NCBI RefSeq assembly: GCF_000176035.2
Contig: NC_015675.1
Span: 310,001-374,000 of the forward strand
Origin: Mesorhizobium opportunistum WSM2075
Lineage (GTDB): Bacteria > Pseudomonadota > Alphaproteobacteria > Rhizobiales > Rhizobiaceae
Length of the DNA: 64,000 nt
Reading direction: 5' to 3'
The position numbers were made by a program, and so were the translations under genes. The notes below the pieces were generated by a model that was not told the DNA's origin, searched no databases, and worked only from the letters and a program-made list of their open reading frames with translations. Of the stretch, positions 27,487 through 39,346 are shown piece after piece; the stretch's first letter is position 1; each line of letters opens with the position of its first letter.

Positions 27487-27559
27487 GGCTGTCCTCCGTT
27501 CGGTGGCTGGGCCCGGTGTCGATCGAGAGCCCGTTCTTCATCCTATCGGAGGACAGCCA
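27486..27559 (-). promoter_or_regulatory. 13-bp inverted repeat spanning the transposase start
   Basis: TGGCTGTCCTCCG (27486-27498) is perfectly complementary to CGGAGGACAGCCA (27547-27559). In the minus-strand transcript the stem forms directly upstream of, and touching, the transposase AUG. It would hide the ribosome binding site. It may also be part of the bridge-RNA region. Confidence 0.6.
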
Positions 27560-27733
27560 GCCGGCCAGATGTTCGAACATCGCCGCCACATCTCAGGTGG
27601 CCACCGCTTCCGCGATTACTTCATGTTCGTTCATCCGATCGTGACCGCCATGCGCAGGCTCCCGCCTTGTCCGTCGTTGCGCTCTGCCGTAGGGACCGTC
27701 AGCAACGGATACCGCCAATCGAAGGAGCCCGCC

Positions 27734-28303
27734 TTGAAGCACCAGTTGAACATCATCATCGGCAGCACGCGGCCCGGCCGCGCCGGCCCGGTTTTTGCCG
27801 AGTGGCTGGAGGCGTTCGCGCGCGAGCATGGAAAATTCGAGCCGGTGCTGACCGATATCGCCGCGTTCGACCTGCCGGTGCTGGACGAGCCGCATCATCC
27901 GAGACTTGGCAACTACCAGAACGACCACACCAAGGCCTGGTCGAAGGCGACCGACGCCGCCGACGCGTTTGTGTTCGTGGCGCCGGAGTACAATTATTTC
28001 GTCGCGCCGGCGATCGTCAACGCGGTCGACTACCTCGCGCGGGAATGGAAATACAAACCCGCCGCCATTTTCAGCTATGGCGGCGTTTCCGGTGGCCTGC
28101 GCGCGGCGCAGGCGCTGAAGCCGTTGCTGACATCGGTCGGAATCATGCCGATCCCGGAGGGCGTCGCGCTGCCGATGTATCAGAAGCTGCTCGACGAAAA
28201 CCGCGCTTTCAACGCCAGCGAGCAGGTGGCCGGCGGAGCCAAGATCATGCTGGACGAGCTGTCGCGCTGGAGCGAGGCACTGAAGCCGATGCGCGCGGCC
28301 TGA
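27734..28303 (+). CDS. NADPH-dependent FMN reductase family protein
   Basis: 189-residue flavodoxin-like protein starting at TTG 27734 (LKHQLNIIIG), which follows GAAGGAGCCCGCC. The FMN phosphate loop is GSTRPGRAGPVFAEW and the second flavin motif is VAPEYNYFVAPAIVNAVDYL. It likely acts as an FMN or quinone reductase using NAD(P)H. Its upstream region abuts the IS110 element, so its original promoter may have been displaced. Confidence 0.9.
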   Translation: MKHQLNIIIGSTRPGRAGPVFAEWLEAFAREHGKFEPVLTDIAAFDLPVLDEPHHPRLGNYQNDHTKAWSKATDAADAFVFVAPEYNYFVAPAIVNAVDYLAREWKYKPAAIFSYGGVSGGLRAAQALKPLLTSVGIMPIPEGVALPMYQKLLDENRAFNASEQVAGGAKIMLDELSRWSEALKPMRAA

Positions 28304-28342
28304 ACGAGCCGGTTCGAGCCGGCTTGCCCGCGCAATAAAGAG

Positions 28343-31015
28343 GTGGAATGGTCGGCAAACGACCGAGCCGGGGGGCGGTTCCACTTGCGTTTGCTGTTTG
28401 CCTTGCTGCTGATGCTCGCAACCACCGCCACCGCGGTGGCCGAGCGGCGCGTGGCGCTGGTCATGGCCGACGACGATTACCGGCTGGTCCGGGCGCTCGC
28501 CAATCCCGTTCACGACGGCGAGGCGATGGAAGCGTCGCTGAAGAAGCTCGGTTTTGAGGTCGTGCTCGAAACCAACCGGGATCTGCGGCGCATGCGGCGC
28601 GCACTCGACGATTTTCGCGAAGACGCCAAGGGTGCCGACGTGGCGCTGGTCTATTTCTCCGGCCATGGCGTCGAGATCTCAGGCGACAACCGGCTGCTGC
28701 CGGTCGATGCCGACGCGTCCTCGCTCGACGCGCTGGACAAGACCAGCCTGCCGCTGGAAGAGGTGCGCGACGCGGTCGCCGCCACCGCCAAGGTCGGGTT
28801 GATCGTGCTCGATGCATGCCGCAGCGATCCGTTCTCGGGGAACGGTGGCGAAGGGCGCGGCGCCACCGCCCTGGCAAAGGATGTCGTGGACAAGGTCAAG
28901 CCGGGCCTCGGGCGCGTTGGCCGGGCGGAAAACATCCTGTTTGCTTTTTCGGCCGCGCCCGGCGAGACGGCCGCCGACGGAACCGGCCAGAACTCGCCCT
29001 TCACGACGGCGCTGACCAAATATCTCGGCACCGACGGGCTCGAAATCCGCTCCGTGCTGACGCTGGTACAACAGGAGGTCTATGACCTGTCGCGCGGCAA
29101 ACAGCTGCCCTATGTCGAGAGCGGCCTGCCGAAGCTGTTCTTCGCCGCCACCGCCAGGGAACAGTTGCCGGAGCGCGAACGCCTGCTGCTGGCCATGGCC
29201 GACGTGACGCCGGAAATGCGCGGTCAGGTCGAGCAGATCGCCAGCGATGCCGACATGCCGCTGGCGCCGCTCTATGGCGCGCTGATCAGCGCCGACACCA
29301 GCCATCTGTCGGCGGACAGGCTGAATGCCCGGCTGCGCGAGGCGGCCGACGCCTTCGTCAAGGTGCGCGCCGAGATGAAGACGCTGGCTGCCGACGATCC
29401 GCGGGTCACTGAACTGCGCCGCCAGGCCGAGGAGCAACTGGCCCTGGGCGCCTTCGGCGCGGCCCAGGCGAAGCTCGCCGAAGCGGTCGCCGTCGACGAG
29501 GTGTCGCGCAAGGCGCTGAAGGCGAATTTCGTCGACCGCACGCTGTCACAGGCCGCAACACTGTTCCTGTCGGCGGGTGCAGCACGCGCCGACCTCAGCT
29601 ATGCGGCGGCCATCAAGGGCTATGAAACGGTGCTGTCGCTGTATGGCGAAGCTGGGCAGACCGCTCTCAACCTGGAACAGGCCGACCGTCAGAGCCGCAC
29701 GCTGGAGGAACTCGGTCAGCTTTATACGACGGTCGGCAATGTCGAGGCGGCCGGCCGCGCCTTCACCGCCCTGTTGGGCGATCTCGAGCAGCGGTCGCGT
29801 CAGGAAGCCGATCCCAGCGTCAAGCGGGATCTCGCCATCAGCCACATCAAGCTCGCCAACATAAAAATGGCGCAAGGCGACCTGCCGACCTCGCTCGAAA
29901 ACTATGAGGCGGCCAGGGGCATGCTGCAGCAGCTGACCGCAAGCATGCCGAATAAGAAGGACTGGCTCGGTGATCTTGCCATGGCCAATGACAAGATCGG
30001 CAACGTGCTGGCGACGCAAGGCGACGTGGGCGCGGCGGCTCAGGCCTATCGAGAGAGCCTGTCGATCAAGCAGAAATTGGCCGATGCCGAGCCGGACAGC
30101 GCCTATCGGCTGCGCGACCTGACCATAAGCTATGACGAGATCGGCGACCTTGCCCGTGCCGCCGGCCAGTTGGACGATGCCCAGACGGCCTTTGAGGAGA
30201 GCCTGAGAATTCGGCTGGTGCTGACGGGGAACAAACCCGATGACCCAGAGCGCCAGCGCGCTGTCGCGGTCAGCCAGGAGCGGATCGGTGACGTGCTGCG
30301 CCAGCGCGGCGACGCCGCCGGTGCGCTCGTGGCCTACAGCAACAGCCAGGCAATCGCCGAAGACCTGGTGCGCCGCGACCCTAACGATACCGACTTGAAG
30401 CGCGACCTGTCGATCAGTTACGCCAAGATCGGCAACGCGCTCAACGACCAGGAGAACTGGCCGGCGGCACTGGCTTCCTACCGGCAAGCACTGGCCGTGG
30501 CGCGTGACCTTGCCGCTGATGACCCCGCCAACACCGAGTGGCAGCGCGACCTGTCGGTCTGCCTGGAAAAGGTCGCCGGCGTGCTTGACGCCCAGGGCAA
30601 TACCGGCGACGCGCTGCAAAACTACCAGGACAGCCTTGCCATTGCCGACCGGCTGGCCAAGCTCGACCCAGGCAATTCCGACTGGCAACGCGATCTGTCA
30701 ATCACCCTGTCGGAAATCGGCATGCTGGAGACCAAGCAGCGCCACTTCGAGGGCTCCAAGAAGGCCTTCGAAGCCAGCCTTGGCATCCGCCAGCAATTGG
30801 CCCGGTCCGACCCGAACAATGCGATCTGGCAATTCGACCTGGTGCAGGCCTACATCAACTACGCGTATGTGGCCAAGGATCCGAAGGCGGTGCTGACCAA
30901 GGCGCTGAACCTGGCGCTGGAGCTCGACCGCACGGGCCGGCTGGCGCCCAGGGACAAACCCACGATCAAATATCTGCGCGGCCTTCTCGCTAAATTCGGC
31001 ACCCGAAAAAAATAG
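28343..31015 (+). CDS. Exported caspase-domain (peptidase C14) protein with TPR-like repeats
   Basis: Up to 890 residues. A hydrophobic signal segment (RLLFALLLMLATTATAVA) precedes a caspase-like p20 domain with ERRVALVMADDDY, catalytic His in YFSGHGVE (about H108) and catalytic Cys in IVLDACRSDPF (about C159). A linker with SAAPGETAADGTGQNSPFTT follows, as in other bacterial C14 proteins. From about residue 490 to 835, about seven repeats of about 48 residues follow the pattern RDLSISYxKIGNxL...SLxIxxxLA..DPxN. GTG 28343 opens the frame; TTG 28385 directly before RLLFALLL is an alternative start after a G-run. Likely a periplasmic protease or scaffold. Confidence 0.88.
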   Translation: MEWSANDRAGGRFHLRLLFALLLMLATTATAVAERRVALVMADDDYRLVRALANPVHDGEAMEASLKKLGFEVVLETNRDLRRMRRALDDFREDAKGADVALVYFSGHGVEISGDNRLLPVDADASSLDALDKTSLPLEEVRDAVAATAKVGLIVLDACRSDPFSGNGGEGRGATALAKDVVDKVKPGLGRVGRAENILFAFSAAPGETAADGTGQNSPFTTALTKYLGTDGLEIRSVLTLVQQEVYDLSRGKQLPYVESGLPKLFFAATAREQLPERERLLLAMADVTPEMRGQVEQIASDADMPLAPLYGALISADTSHLSADRLNARLREAADAFVKVRAEMKTLAADDPRVTELRRQAEEQLALGAFGAAQAKLAEAVAVDEVSRKALKANFVDRTLSQAATLFLSAGAARADLSYAAAIKGYETVLSLYGEAGQTALNLEQADRQSRTLEELGQLYTTVGNVEAAGRAFTALLGDLEQRSRQEADPSVKRDLAISHIKLANIKMAQGDLPTSLENYEAARGMLQQLTASMPNKKDWLGDLAMANDKIGNVLATQGDVGAAAQAYRESLSIKQKLADAEPDSAYRLRDLTISYDEIGDLARAAGQLDDAQTAFEESLRIRLVLTGNKPDDPERQRAVAVSQERIGDVLRQRGDAAGALVAYSNSQAIAEDLVRRDPNDTDLKRDLSISYAKIGNALNDQENWPAALASYRQALAVARDLAADDPANTEWQRDLSVCLEKVAGVLDAQGNTGDALQNYQDSLAIADRLAKLDPGNSDWQRDLSITLSEIGMLETKQRHFEGSKKAFEASLGIRQQLARSDPNNAIWQFDLVQAYINYAYVAKDPKAVLTKALNLALELDRTGRLAPRDKPTIKYLRGLLAKFGTRKK

Positions 31016-31097
31016 CCGGCTGCCGGCTCCGCATTTGGGCCGGAAATGCCTGCAAACCTTGGAAAAACCGCCTTTAGCGCCTATATCTTGTGCATAG

Positions 31098-33632
<2,535 letters not shown>

Positions 33633-33636
33633 GGTC

Positions 33637-33695
33637 TGTGCAAGCTTTTTTGAGACATTGGCGTGCCCCAGGGCCCGCCAATGTCGGCTTGCACA
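33637..33695. terminator. Nested inverted repeat downstream of gyrB
   Basis: Outer arms TGTGCAAGC (33637-33645) and GCTTGCACA (33687-33695) enclose inner arms GACATTGGCG (33654-33663) and CGCCAATGTC (33676-33685). All four arms are perfect. The structure starts 4 bases after the gyrB stop and is the probable 3' end element of gyrB mRNA, although no T-run follows. Confidence 0.6.
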
Positions 33696-33781
33696 ATCAA
33701 AATCATTGAGGAGTTGCCGGAACAGAAGGCGTTCAAAGACATTGTGACAGTGTCGATCACAATTTCTTACAGGAGGCTTTC

Positions 33782-33859
33782 ATGGGACGCGGCATTCTAC
33801 TGTGGCTGCTCGGAGTTCCGATTCCGATCATCATTCTTCTCATGCTTTTCATGCGATAG
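33782..33859 (+). CDS. 25-residue single-span membrane peptide
   Basis: ATG 33782 to TAG 33859 encodes a peptide that starts MGRGILLWLLGVPIPIIILL and ends MLFMR, which is one hydrophobic helix with a Gly-Val-Pro-Ile-Pro kink. ACAGGAGG lies 6 bases before the ATG, an excellent ribosome binding site. The stop is followed at once by AGGAGG, the site for the next gene, so the two are translationally linked. Similar tiny VPIP/IPIP membrane peptides occur in many proteobacteria without assigned function. Confidence 0.75.
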   Translation: MGRGILLWLLGVPIPIIILLMLFMR

Positions 33860-33868
33860 GAGGCCTCC

Positions 33869-34795
33869 ATGCAGTCCTCCACCCTATCGGCTGTCGGCGT
33901 ATCGACTGCAACGGAATCATCCTCCACGGCTGTCAGCTGGGGACCGATCATCGCCGGTGCCTTCGCGGCCTCGACGCTGACCTTCATCCTCATGCTGCTC
34001 GGCTCCGGGCTTGGGCTAACGATGGTTTCACCCTGGTCGGGCTCTGGCCTCTCGGCGACCAGTTTCGCCGTATCGACTGCGATCTGGCTTGTCGTCGTGC
34101 AGTGGTTGTCGTCGGGTGTGGGCGGCTATCTGGCGGGCCGGCTGCGCACCAAATGGGTCGGCATCCACACCGACGAAGTCTATTTCCGTGACACCGCTCA
34201 TGGCTTCCTCGCTTGGGCATTGGCCACCTTGCTCGTCGTCGGCGTGCTTGGCTCGGCACTTTCGGCGGCGATTGGAACGGGCGTGCAGGCAGCATCCAAC
34301 GTGGCTTCGGGCGCCGCCACGGGAGCGTCGGCGGGCGCCTCCGCCAATGCCAGCAACGCATCGGCATCGGCCGACAATGCGACCTCCTATCTGGTGGATT
34401 CGCTGTTCCGGCCGGCCGATCCGGCCAAGCTCGCCACCGGCAACCCCGGCGATCAGGCCGCCGCGGCGGGGCAGGCCTCGCGCATCCTGATCGCCGGTAC
34501 CGTCGCGGGCGAGGTATCCGCGGAGGACAAGACATACCTGTCGCAACTGGTGGCCGCGCGCACCGGCCTCTCCGAGGCGGATGCCAAAACGCGTGTCGAT
34601 GCTGTCCTGGCCAAGGCGCAAGATGCCAAGGTCAAGGCACAGCAGGCGGCCGACACGGCCCGAAAAGCAAGCGCGACTTTCGCCCTGCTCGGCGCCCTGT
34701 CACTCGTCATCGGCGCCTTCATCGCCAGTGCCGCCGCGGCGCTTGGCGGCAGGCAGCGCGACGACGAGGAAGCGGTATTTCTCGCGAACCCCTGA
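33869..34795 (+). CDS. Hypothetical multi-pass membrane protein
   Basis: 308 residues with hydrophobic segments near residues 25-50, 65-85, 113-140 and 270-295. An Ala/Ser/Gly-rich stretch lies about 140-170 (GAATGASAGASANASNASAS). A predicted soluble helical region (LSEADAKTRVDAVLAKAQDA) precedes the last helix. It starts just after AGGAGGCCTCC behind the 25-residue peptide, so the two form a small operon with a terminator at 34826. I do not recognise a characterised family. Confidence 0.75.
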   Translation: MQSSTLSAVGVSTATESSSTAVSWGPIIAGAFAASTLTFILMLLGSGLGLTMVSPWSGSGLSATSFAVSTAIWLVVVQWLSSGVGGYLAGRLRTKWVGIHTDEVYFRDTAHGFLAWALATLLVVGVLGSALSAAIGTGVQAASNVASGAATGASAGASANASNASASADNATSYLVDSLFRPADPAKLATGNPGDQAAAAGQASRILIAGTVAGEVSAEDKTYLSQLVAARTGLSEADAKTRVDAVLAKAQDAKVKAQQAADTARKASATFALLGALSLVIGAFIASAAAALGGRQRDDEEAVFLANP

Positions 34796-34825
34796 ACGCA
34801 ATCGTCCATAGAAAATAGAAACGAG

Positions 34826-34860
34826 AAGAGCCCGGCTTTGAAACCGGGCTCTTTGCGTTT
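34826..34860 (+). terminator. Rho-independent terminator
   Basis: AAGAGCCCGG (34826-34835) pairs with CCGGGCTCTT (34844-34853) around an 8-base loop and is followed by TGCGTTTGT. It ends the small membrane-protein operon and sits before the convergent pntB. Confidence 0.85.
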
Positions 34861-34887
34861 GTATGTCGAGATTTCTGCCGGCCCGGA

Positions 34888-36285
34888 TCAGTGATCCATG
34901 GCCTTGACGATTTCCTCGGTCATCTTCTTGGCGTCGCCGAGCAGCATCATGGTGCCGTCCTTGTAGAACAGCGTGTTGTCGATGCCGGCGTAGCCGGAGC
35001 CGAGCGAGCGCTTGACGAACAGGCAGGTGCGCGCCTTGTCGACGTCGAGGATCGGCATGCCGTAAATAGGTGAGCTCTTGTCATCGCGCGCGGACGGGTT
35101 GGTGACGTCGTTGGCGCCGATGACATAGGCGACGTCGGCCTGCGCGAATTCGGAGTTGATGTCCTCGAGTTCGAACACTTCGTCATAGGGCACGTTGGCT
35201 TCGGCGAGCAGCACATTCATGTGGCCGGGCATGCGGCCGGCGACCGGATGGATGGCGTATTTGACGTCGACGCCGTTGGCCTTGAGCTTGTCGGCCATTT
35301 CGCGCAGCGCATGCTGCGCCTGCGCGACCGCCATGCCGTAGCCCGGCACGATGATGACTTTTTGGGCGTTCATCATCAGGTAAGCGGCATCGTCGGCAGA
35401 ACCCTGTTTGACCGTGCGTTCGATGCCGTCATCGGCGGCAGCAGTCGTCTCACCGCCGAAGCCGCCGAGAATGACCGAGATGAAGCTGCGGTTCATGCCC
35501 TTGCACATGATGTAGGACAGGATCGCGCCGGACGAGCCGACCAGCGCGCCGGTGATGATCAGCGCCAGATTGCCGAGCGTGAAGCCGAGTGCGGCCGCCG
35601 CCCAGCCCGAATAGGAATTCAGCATCGAGACGACCACCGGCATGTCGGCGCCGCCGATCGGGATGATCAACAGGATGCCGAGCACCAGCGAGGCGGCGAC
35701 GATCAGCCAGAAGACCAGTTTTGACTCGGTGGTGACGAGCAGGATGATCAGCACGATCAGCGCCACGCCGAGCGCGGCGTTGATGAAGTGGCGGCCGCCG
35801 ATCATGATCGGCTTGCCGGACATGCGGCCGTCGAGCTTGAGGAAGGCGATGACGGAGCCGGTGAAGGTGATGGCGCCGATGGCGACACCAAGGCTCATCT
35901 CGATCAGCGCCTGGGCGTGGATGTCGCCAGCCGTGCCGATGCCGAAGCTTTCCGGCGCGTAGATGGCGGCTGCCGCCACCATGACGGCGGCGAGGCCGAC
36001 CAGCGAGTGGAAGGCGGCGACCAGCTGCGGCATCGAGGTCATGGCGATGCGGCGCGCGGTGACGGCGCCGACGCCGCCGCCAATGGCGAGGCCAAGCACG
36101 ATCAGGCCAAAGCGCGGGGCGGATGGAGTTGCCAGCGCCAGCGTGGTGGCGATGGCGATGCCCATGCCGATCATGCCGTAGAGGTTGCCCTGGCGGCTGG
36201 TGGTCGGATGCGACAGGCCGCGCAGCGCCATGATGAACAGGACGCCGGAAACGAGGTAGAGGAAGGACGCGAAGTTGGCGTTCAT
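34888..36285 (-). CDS. pntB: NAD(P) transhydrogenase subunit beta
   Basis: 465 residues: an N-terminal multi-helix dII membrane domain, then the soluble NADP(H)-binding dIII domain with VIIVPGYGMAVAQAQHALRE, HPVAGRMPGHMNVLLAEANV, YDEVFELEDINSEF and VIGANDVTNPSARDD. It couples proton entry to hydride transfer from NADH to NADP. Last gene of the three-gene pnt operon, which converges with the terminator at 34826. Confidence 0.97.
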   Translation of the reverse strand: MNANFASFLYLVSGVLFIMALRGLSHPTTSRQGNLYGMIGMGIAIATTLALATPSAPRFGLIVLGLAIGGGVGAVTARRIAMTSMPQLVAAFHSLVGLAAVMVAAAAIYAPESFGIGTAGDIHAQALIEMSLGVAIGAITFTGSVIAFLKLDGRMSGKPIMIGGRHFINAALGVALIVLIILLVTTESKLVFWLIVAASLVLGILLIIPIGGADMPVVVSMLNSYSGWAAAALGFTLGNLALIITGALVGSSGAILSYIMCKGMNRSFISVILGGFGGETTAAADDGIERTVKQGSADDAAYLMMNAQKVIIVPGYGMAVAQAQHALREMADKLKANGVDVKYAIHPVAGRMPGHMNVLLAEANVPYDEVFELEDINSEFAQADVAYVIGANDVTNPSARDDKSSPIYGMPILDVDKARTCLFVKRSLGSGYAGIDNTLFYKDGTMMLLGDAKKMTEEIVKAMDH

Positions 36286-36291
36286 GGCGCT

Positions 36292-36717
36292 CTACTTGTC
36301 CTTCTTCTTGTACATGGCCAGCATGCGCTGGGTGACGAGGAAGCCGCCGAAGATGTTGACCGAAACCAGCATCAGCGCGACGAAGCCGAAGCCGGCGGCA
36401 ACACCGGAAGCGGCGATGCCGACGGCCAACAGCGCGCCGACGACGATGACCGAGGAGATGGCGTTGGTGACGGCCATCAGCGGCGTGTGCAGTGCGGGGG
36501 TCACCGACCAGACGACATAGTAGCCGACGAAGATCGCCAGCACGAAGATGGCGAAACGGAAGACGAAGGGATCGATGGCGCCGCCCGAGAGCGCGTGCGC
36601 GGCGTCACCCGCCGCGTCAGTGCCACCAGGAGCGTTGGCCAGGTTCTGCACTGCGAGCCGGACGGCAGCACTGGCCTGGTCGAGCTGGTCGAGGGCTTTC
36701 TGCAGGGTCTGATCCAT
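36292..36717 (-). CDS. pntAB: NAD(P) transhydrogenase subunit alpha part 2
   Basis: 141-residue membrane piece that in E. coli is the C-terminus of PntA. It has three to four helices, with [20 protein letters not shown] and the [11 protein letters not shown] segment. ATG 36717 overlaps the pntAA stop. Six bases separate it from pntB. This split arrangement is typical of Rhodospirillum and Rhizobiales. Confidence 0.95.
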   Translation of the reverse strand: MDQTLQKALDQLDQASAAVRLAVQNLANAPGGTDAAGDAAHALSGGAIDPFVFRFAIFVLAIFVGYYVVWSVTPALHTPLMAVTNAISSVIVVGALLAVGIAASGVAAGFGFVALMLVSVNIFGGFLVTQRMLAMYKKKDK

Positions 36718-37997
36718 CACGCTGTGCCTTTCGACTTGGAAGAGGGCGACTTGGATGCGGCGGTCTTCCTGGGCGCGGACTTCTTGGGCGAAGCGTCGGC
36801 GACCATGGTCTTGGCCGGGATCGCGGCCGGCTCGACATATTGGCCCTTTGGCGGCTGCTGGTCGGCCTTGGCGAAGGCCGGATGAACGACTTTGCCGCCA
36901 TCGGTCAGCATCGTTGCCTTGACCAGATCGTCATCGCGGTTGATGGCGAGCGTCTTGGTCGTCTTGTCGACCAGCGTCTCGAGGAAGGCGAACAGGTTCC
37001 TGGCGTAGAGCAGCGAGGCGGATGCGGCGACGCGGCCGGGCACATTGAGGTGGCCGACGATTTTTACGCCATTGGCCGTGTTCACCACCTGACCTGGAAC
37101 CGCGCCTTCGACATTGCCGCCACGCTCGACCGCGAGGTCGACGAGCACCGAGCCCGGCTTCATCGAAGCGACCATGGCCGCCGAGACCAGCTTCGGCGCC
37201 GGCCGGCCGGGGATCAGCGCCGTGGTGATGACGATGTCCTGCTTGGCGATGTGCTCGGCGGTGAGCGCCGCCTGCTTGGCCTGGTATTCCCTGGACATTT
37301 CCTTGGCGTAGCCGCCTGCCGTCTCGGCGGCCTTGAACTCGTCGTCCTCGACGGCCAGGAATTTTGCACCGAGCGAGGCGACCTGTTCCTTGGCGGCGGG
37401 GCGCACGTCGGTGGCGGTGACGACCGCACCGAGGCGGCGTGCGGTGGCGATCGCCTGCAGGCCGGCGACGCCGACGCCCATGATGAACACCTTGGCGGCA
37501 GGAACAGTGCCGGCCGCCGTCATCATCATCGGCAGCGCACGGTCATATTCCGAGGCGCCGTCGATCACCGCCTGATAGCCGGCGAGGTTGGCTTGGCTGG
37601 ACAGGACGTCCATCGATTGCGCGCGGGTGATGCGCGGCATGAATTCCATCGAGAAGGCGGTGACACCGGCCTTGGCCAGCGCCGCGACGGCGGCATCGTT
37701 GCCATAGGGGTCCATGATTGCGATGACGGCGGCGCCGGATTTGTATCCCTTCAGCTCGGCTTCCGACGGCCGGCGGACCTTGAGCACGACATCGGCCTTG
37801 CCAACATCCGCGGCCTTGCCGATGGCAGCTCCCGCCTTGGCGAACTCTTCGTCGGGGATGCGCGACCTGGTGCCGGCACCGGTCTCGACGACGACATCGA
37901 AGCCAAGTCCGGCCAGCCGCTTCACCGTATCGGGCGACGCCGCGACACGCGGTTCGTTCGCGTCAAGCTCACGAGGGATGAAAACCGTCTGTCCCAC
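36717..37997 (-). CDS. pntAA: NAD(P) transhydrogenase subunit alpha part 1
   Basis: 426 residues, soluble NAD(H)-binding dI domain: [60 protein letters not shown] and the [17 protein letters not shown] loop. The GTG start at 37997 follows AAAGGATCATGCG. The C-terminus ends in a Lys/Ser/Pro-rich tail ([20 protein letters not shown]) absent from the E. coli enzyme. Confidence 0.96.
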   Translation of the reverse strand: MGQTVFIPRELDANEPRVAASPDTVKRLAGLGFDVVVETGAGTRSRIPDEEFAKAGAAIGKAADVGKADVVLKVRRPSEAELKGYKSGAAVIAIMDPYGNDAAVAALAKAGVTAFSMEFMPRITRAQSMDVLSSQANLAGYQAVIDGASEYDRALPMMMTAAGTVPAAKVFIMGVGVAGLQAIATARRLGAVVTATDVRPAAKEQVASLGAKFLAVEDDEFKAAETAGGYAKEMSREYQAKQAALTAEHIAKQDIVITTALIPGRPAPKLVSAAMVASMKPGSVLVDLAVERGGNVEGAVPGQVVNTANGVKIVGHLNVPGRVAASASLLYARNLFAFLETLVDKTTKTLAINRDDDLVKATMLTDGGKVVHPAFAKADQQPPKGQYVEPAAIPAKTMVADASPKKSAPRKTAASKSPSSKSKGTA

Positions 37998-38083
37998 CGC
38001 ATGATCCTTTCGGCTGGAACCTGTCTGCGCAAAGTGTCGGCCGGGGCGTCCGGCGACGTCAAGGCAAGAGGGTTTTGGAAAGT

Positions 38084-38308
38084 CTACCGCAGAATGAAAG
38101 CGCCAACGGCCATGATCAGGATGAACAGGATGGTCGCCGAGAAGAAGCCGCCAGCGAAGAAGCCGAAAGCCATCGCCAGGAGTATGGCGCCGCAGAAAAG
38201 CGATCCGTATTTGGCCAGCATGAGAAAGCCCGCATAGGTGCGGTCATGCTCGGCGTAGTCCATCTTCGCGCCCAGTTCTACAGGACCGCTCGGCGTGTGA
38301 TCAGCCAT
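38084..38308 (-). CDS. aa3-type cytochrome c oxidase subunit IV
   Basis: 74 residues: a soluble N-terminus (MADHTPSGPVELGAKMDYAE) with the family pattern MDYxEHDRTYAGF, then two hydrophobic helices. ATG 38308 follows AAGGGGTATTCCT. It matches the small COX IV type found in Paracoccus and Rhizobiales aa3 oxidases. It is separate from the other oxidase genes and lies just upstream of, and collinear with, the pnt operon. Confidence 0.85.
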   Translation of the reverse strand: MADHTPSGPVELGAKMDYAEHDRTYAGFLMLAKYGSLFCGAILLAMAFGFFAGGFFSATILFILIMAVGAFILR

Positions 38309-38518
38309 AGGAATACCCCTTCGAAGACATCTTTGAGGCACATAGCGAAAAGCCGGGCCAAGAGCAATGGCGCTATTGCCGCATCGCAGCCGACAACTGC
38401 CTCAAGGGAAAATTGAAACTGCCGTCAGCTCCGTTGAAGCTGCTGTGAGAATTTGGCGGTTCTGGACGTTGTCGCGGGGGAGTATCGTCGCCGGATGAAC
38501 AGCCGGTGGTGAAGCGCC

Positions 38519-39334
38519 ATGACCACGCCCATACAGACATTTGACTGGAACGAAACTGCCATTGCGTGGGGGACCGCCGGCTCAGGCCCTCCGATCGTGC
38601 TCGTGCATGGCACGCCGTTCTCCTCGCATGTCTGGCATCGCGTCGCACCGGAACTGGCGCGCGAGCATACGCTGTATTTCTACGATCTTCCCGGATATGG
38701 GCGATCCACCAAACGGGAAGGCCAGGATGTTTCGCTGGGCATCCAGAACGAGGCGCTGGCGGCGATGCTGGCCTTTTGGAAGCTCGATCGACCCAAGATC
38801 ATCGCCCATGATTTCGGCGGCGCCACGGCGCTACGCGCGCACCTGATCGACGGCCGTGACTATGACAGGTTGCTTTTGATCGACCCGGTGGCGGTGCGGC
38901 CATGGGGCTCGCCCTTCGTTCAGCATGTCCGGCGACATGAGGCCGCCTTCGCCGGCGTGCCTGACTACATACAGGTGGCGATCCTGAAGGCGTATGTTTC
39001 GGGCGCTGCGGCCAGGCCTCTGTCGGACAGCGAACTGGAACCCTACATCGCGCCTTGGACCGGGCCTATTGGCCAGCCGGCTTTCTATCGGCAGATCGCC
39101 CAGATGGACCCGCGTTTCACCGACGAGGTCGAACCGCTCTACGGTGAACTCCGCTGCCCCGTCGCTTTGCTGTGGGGAGAGGACGACCGCTGGATATCGC
39201 CGCAAAGCGGCCAAAAGCTCGCGGCCATGTTGCCGGATTGCGCCTTGACCCTCGTCCCCGGTTCCGGCCATCTCATGCAGGAGGACAGGCCGGAGGCCAT
39301 CGTCGCCGCAGCGCTACGCTTCTTCGCTGGCTGA
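38519..39334 (+). CDS. Alpha/beta hydrolase with Asp nucleophile (haloalkane dehalogenase/epoxide hydrolase type)
   Basis: 271 residues. The oxyanion motif is VLVHGTPFSSHVW, the nucleophile elbow is AHDFGGATAL with Asp instead of Ser, an acidic residue lies in LLWGEDDRWI, and the catalytic His is in PGSGHLMQEDRPE. The Asp nucleophile is seen in haloalkane dehalogenases, haloacetate dehalogenases and epoxide hydrolases. Substrate unknown. Monocistronic, followed by repeat copy D. Confidence 0.88.
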   Translation: MTTPIQTFDWNETAIAWGTAGSGPPIVLVHGTPFSSHVWHRVAPELAREHTLYFYDLPGYGRSTKREGQDVSLGIQNEALAAMLAFWKLDRPKIIAHDFGGATALRAHLIDGRDYDRLLLIDPVAVRPWGSPFVQHVRRHEAAFAGVPDYIQVAILKAYVSGAAARPLSDSELEPYIAPWTGPIGQPAFYRQIAQMDPRFTDEVEPLYGELRCPVALLWGEDDRWISPQSGQKLAAMLPDCALTLVPGSGHLMQEDRPEAIVAAALRFFAG

Positions 39335-39346
39335 GAGTTAATGCTG

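Larger units (their letters stand above)
26455..27560 (-). mobile_element. IS110-family insertion sequence (termini not resolved)
   Basis: A single transposase gene with a non-coding 5' side. IS110-group elements carry a structured bridge RNA in the non-coding end next to the transposase start; here that is the region from 27487 towards 27730. I give only a minimum extent, ending at the inverted repeat. The family usually makes no target duplication, so the ends need comparison with an empty site. Confidence 0.6.
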
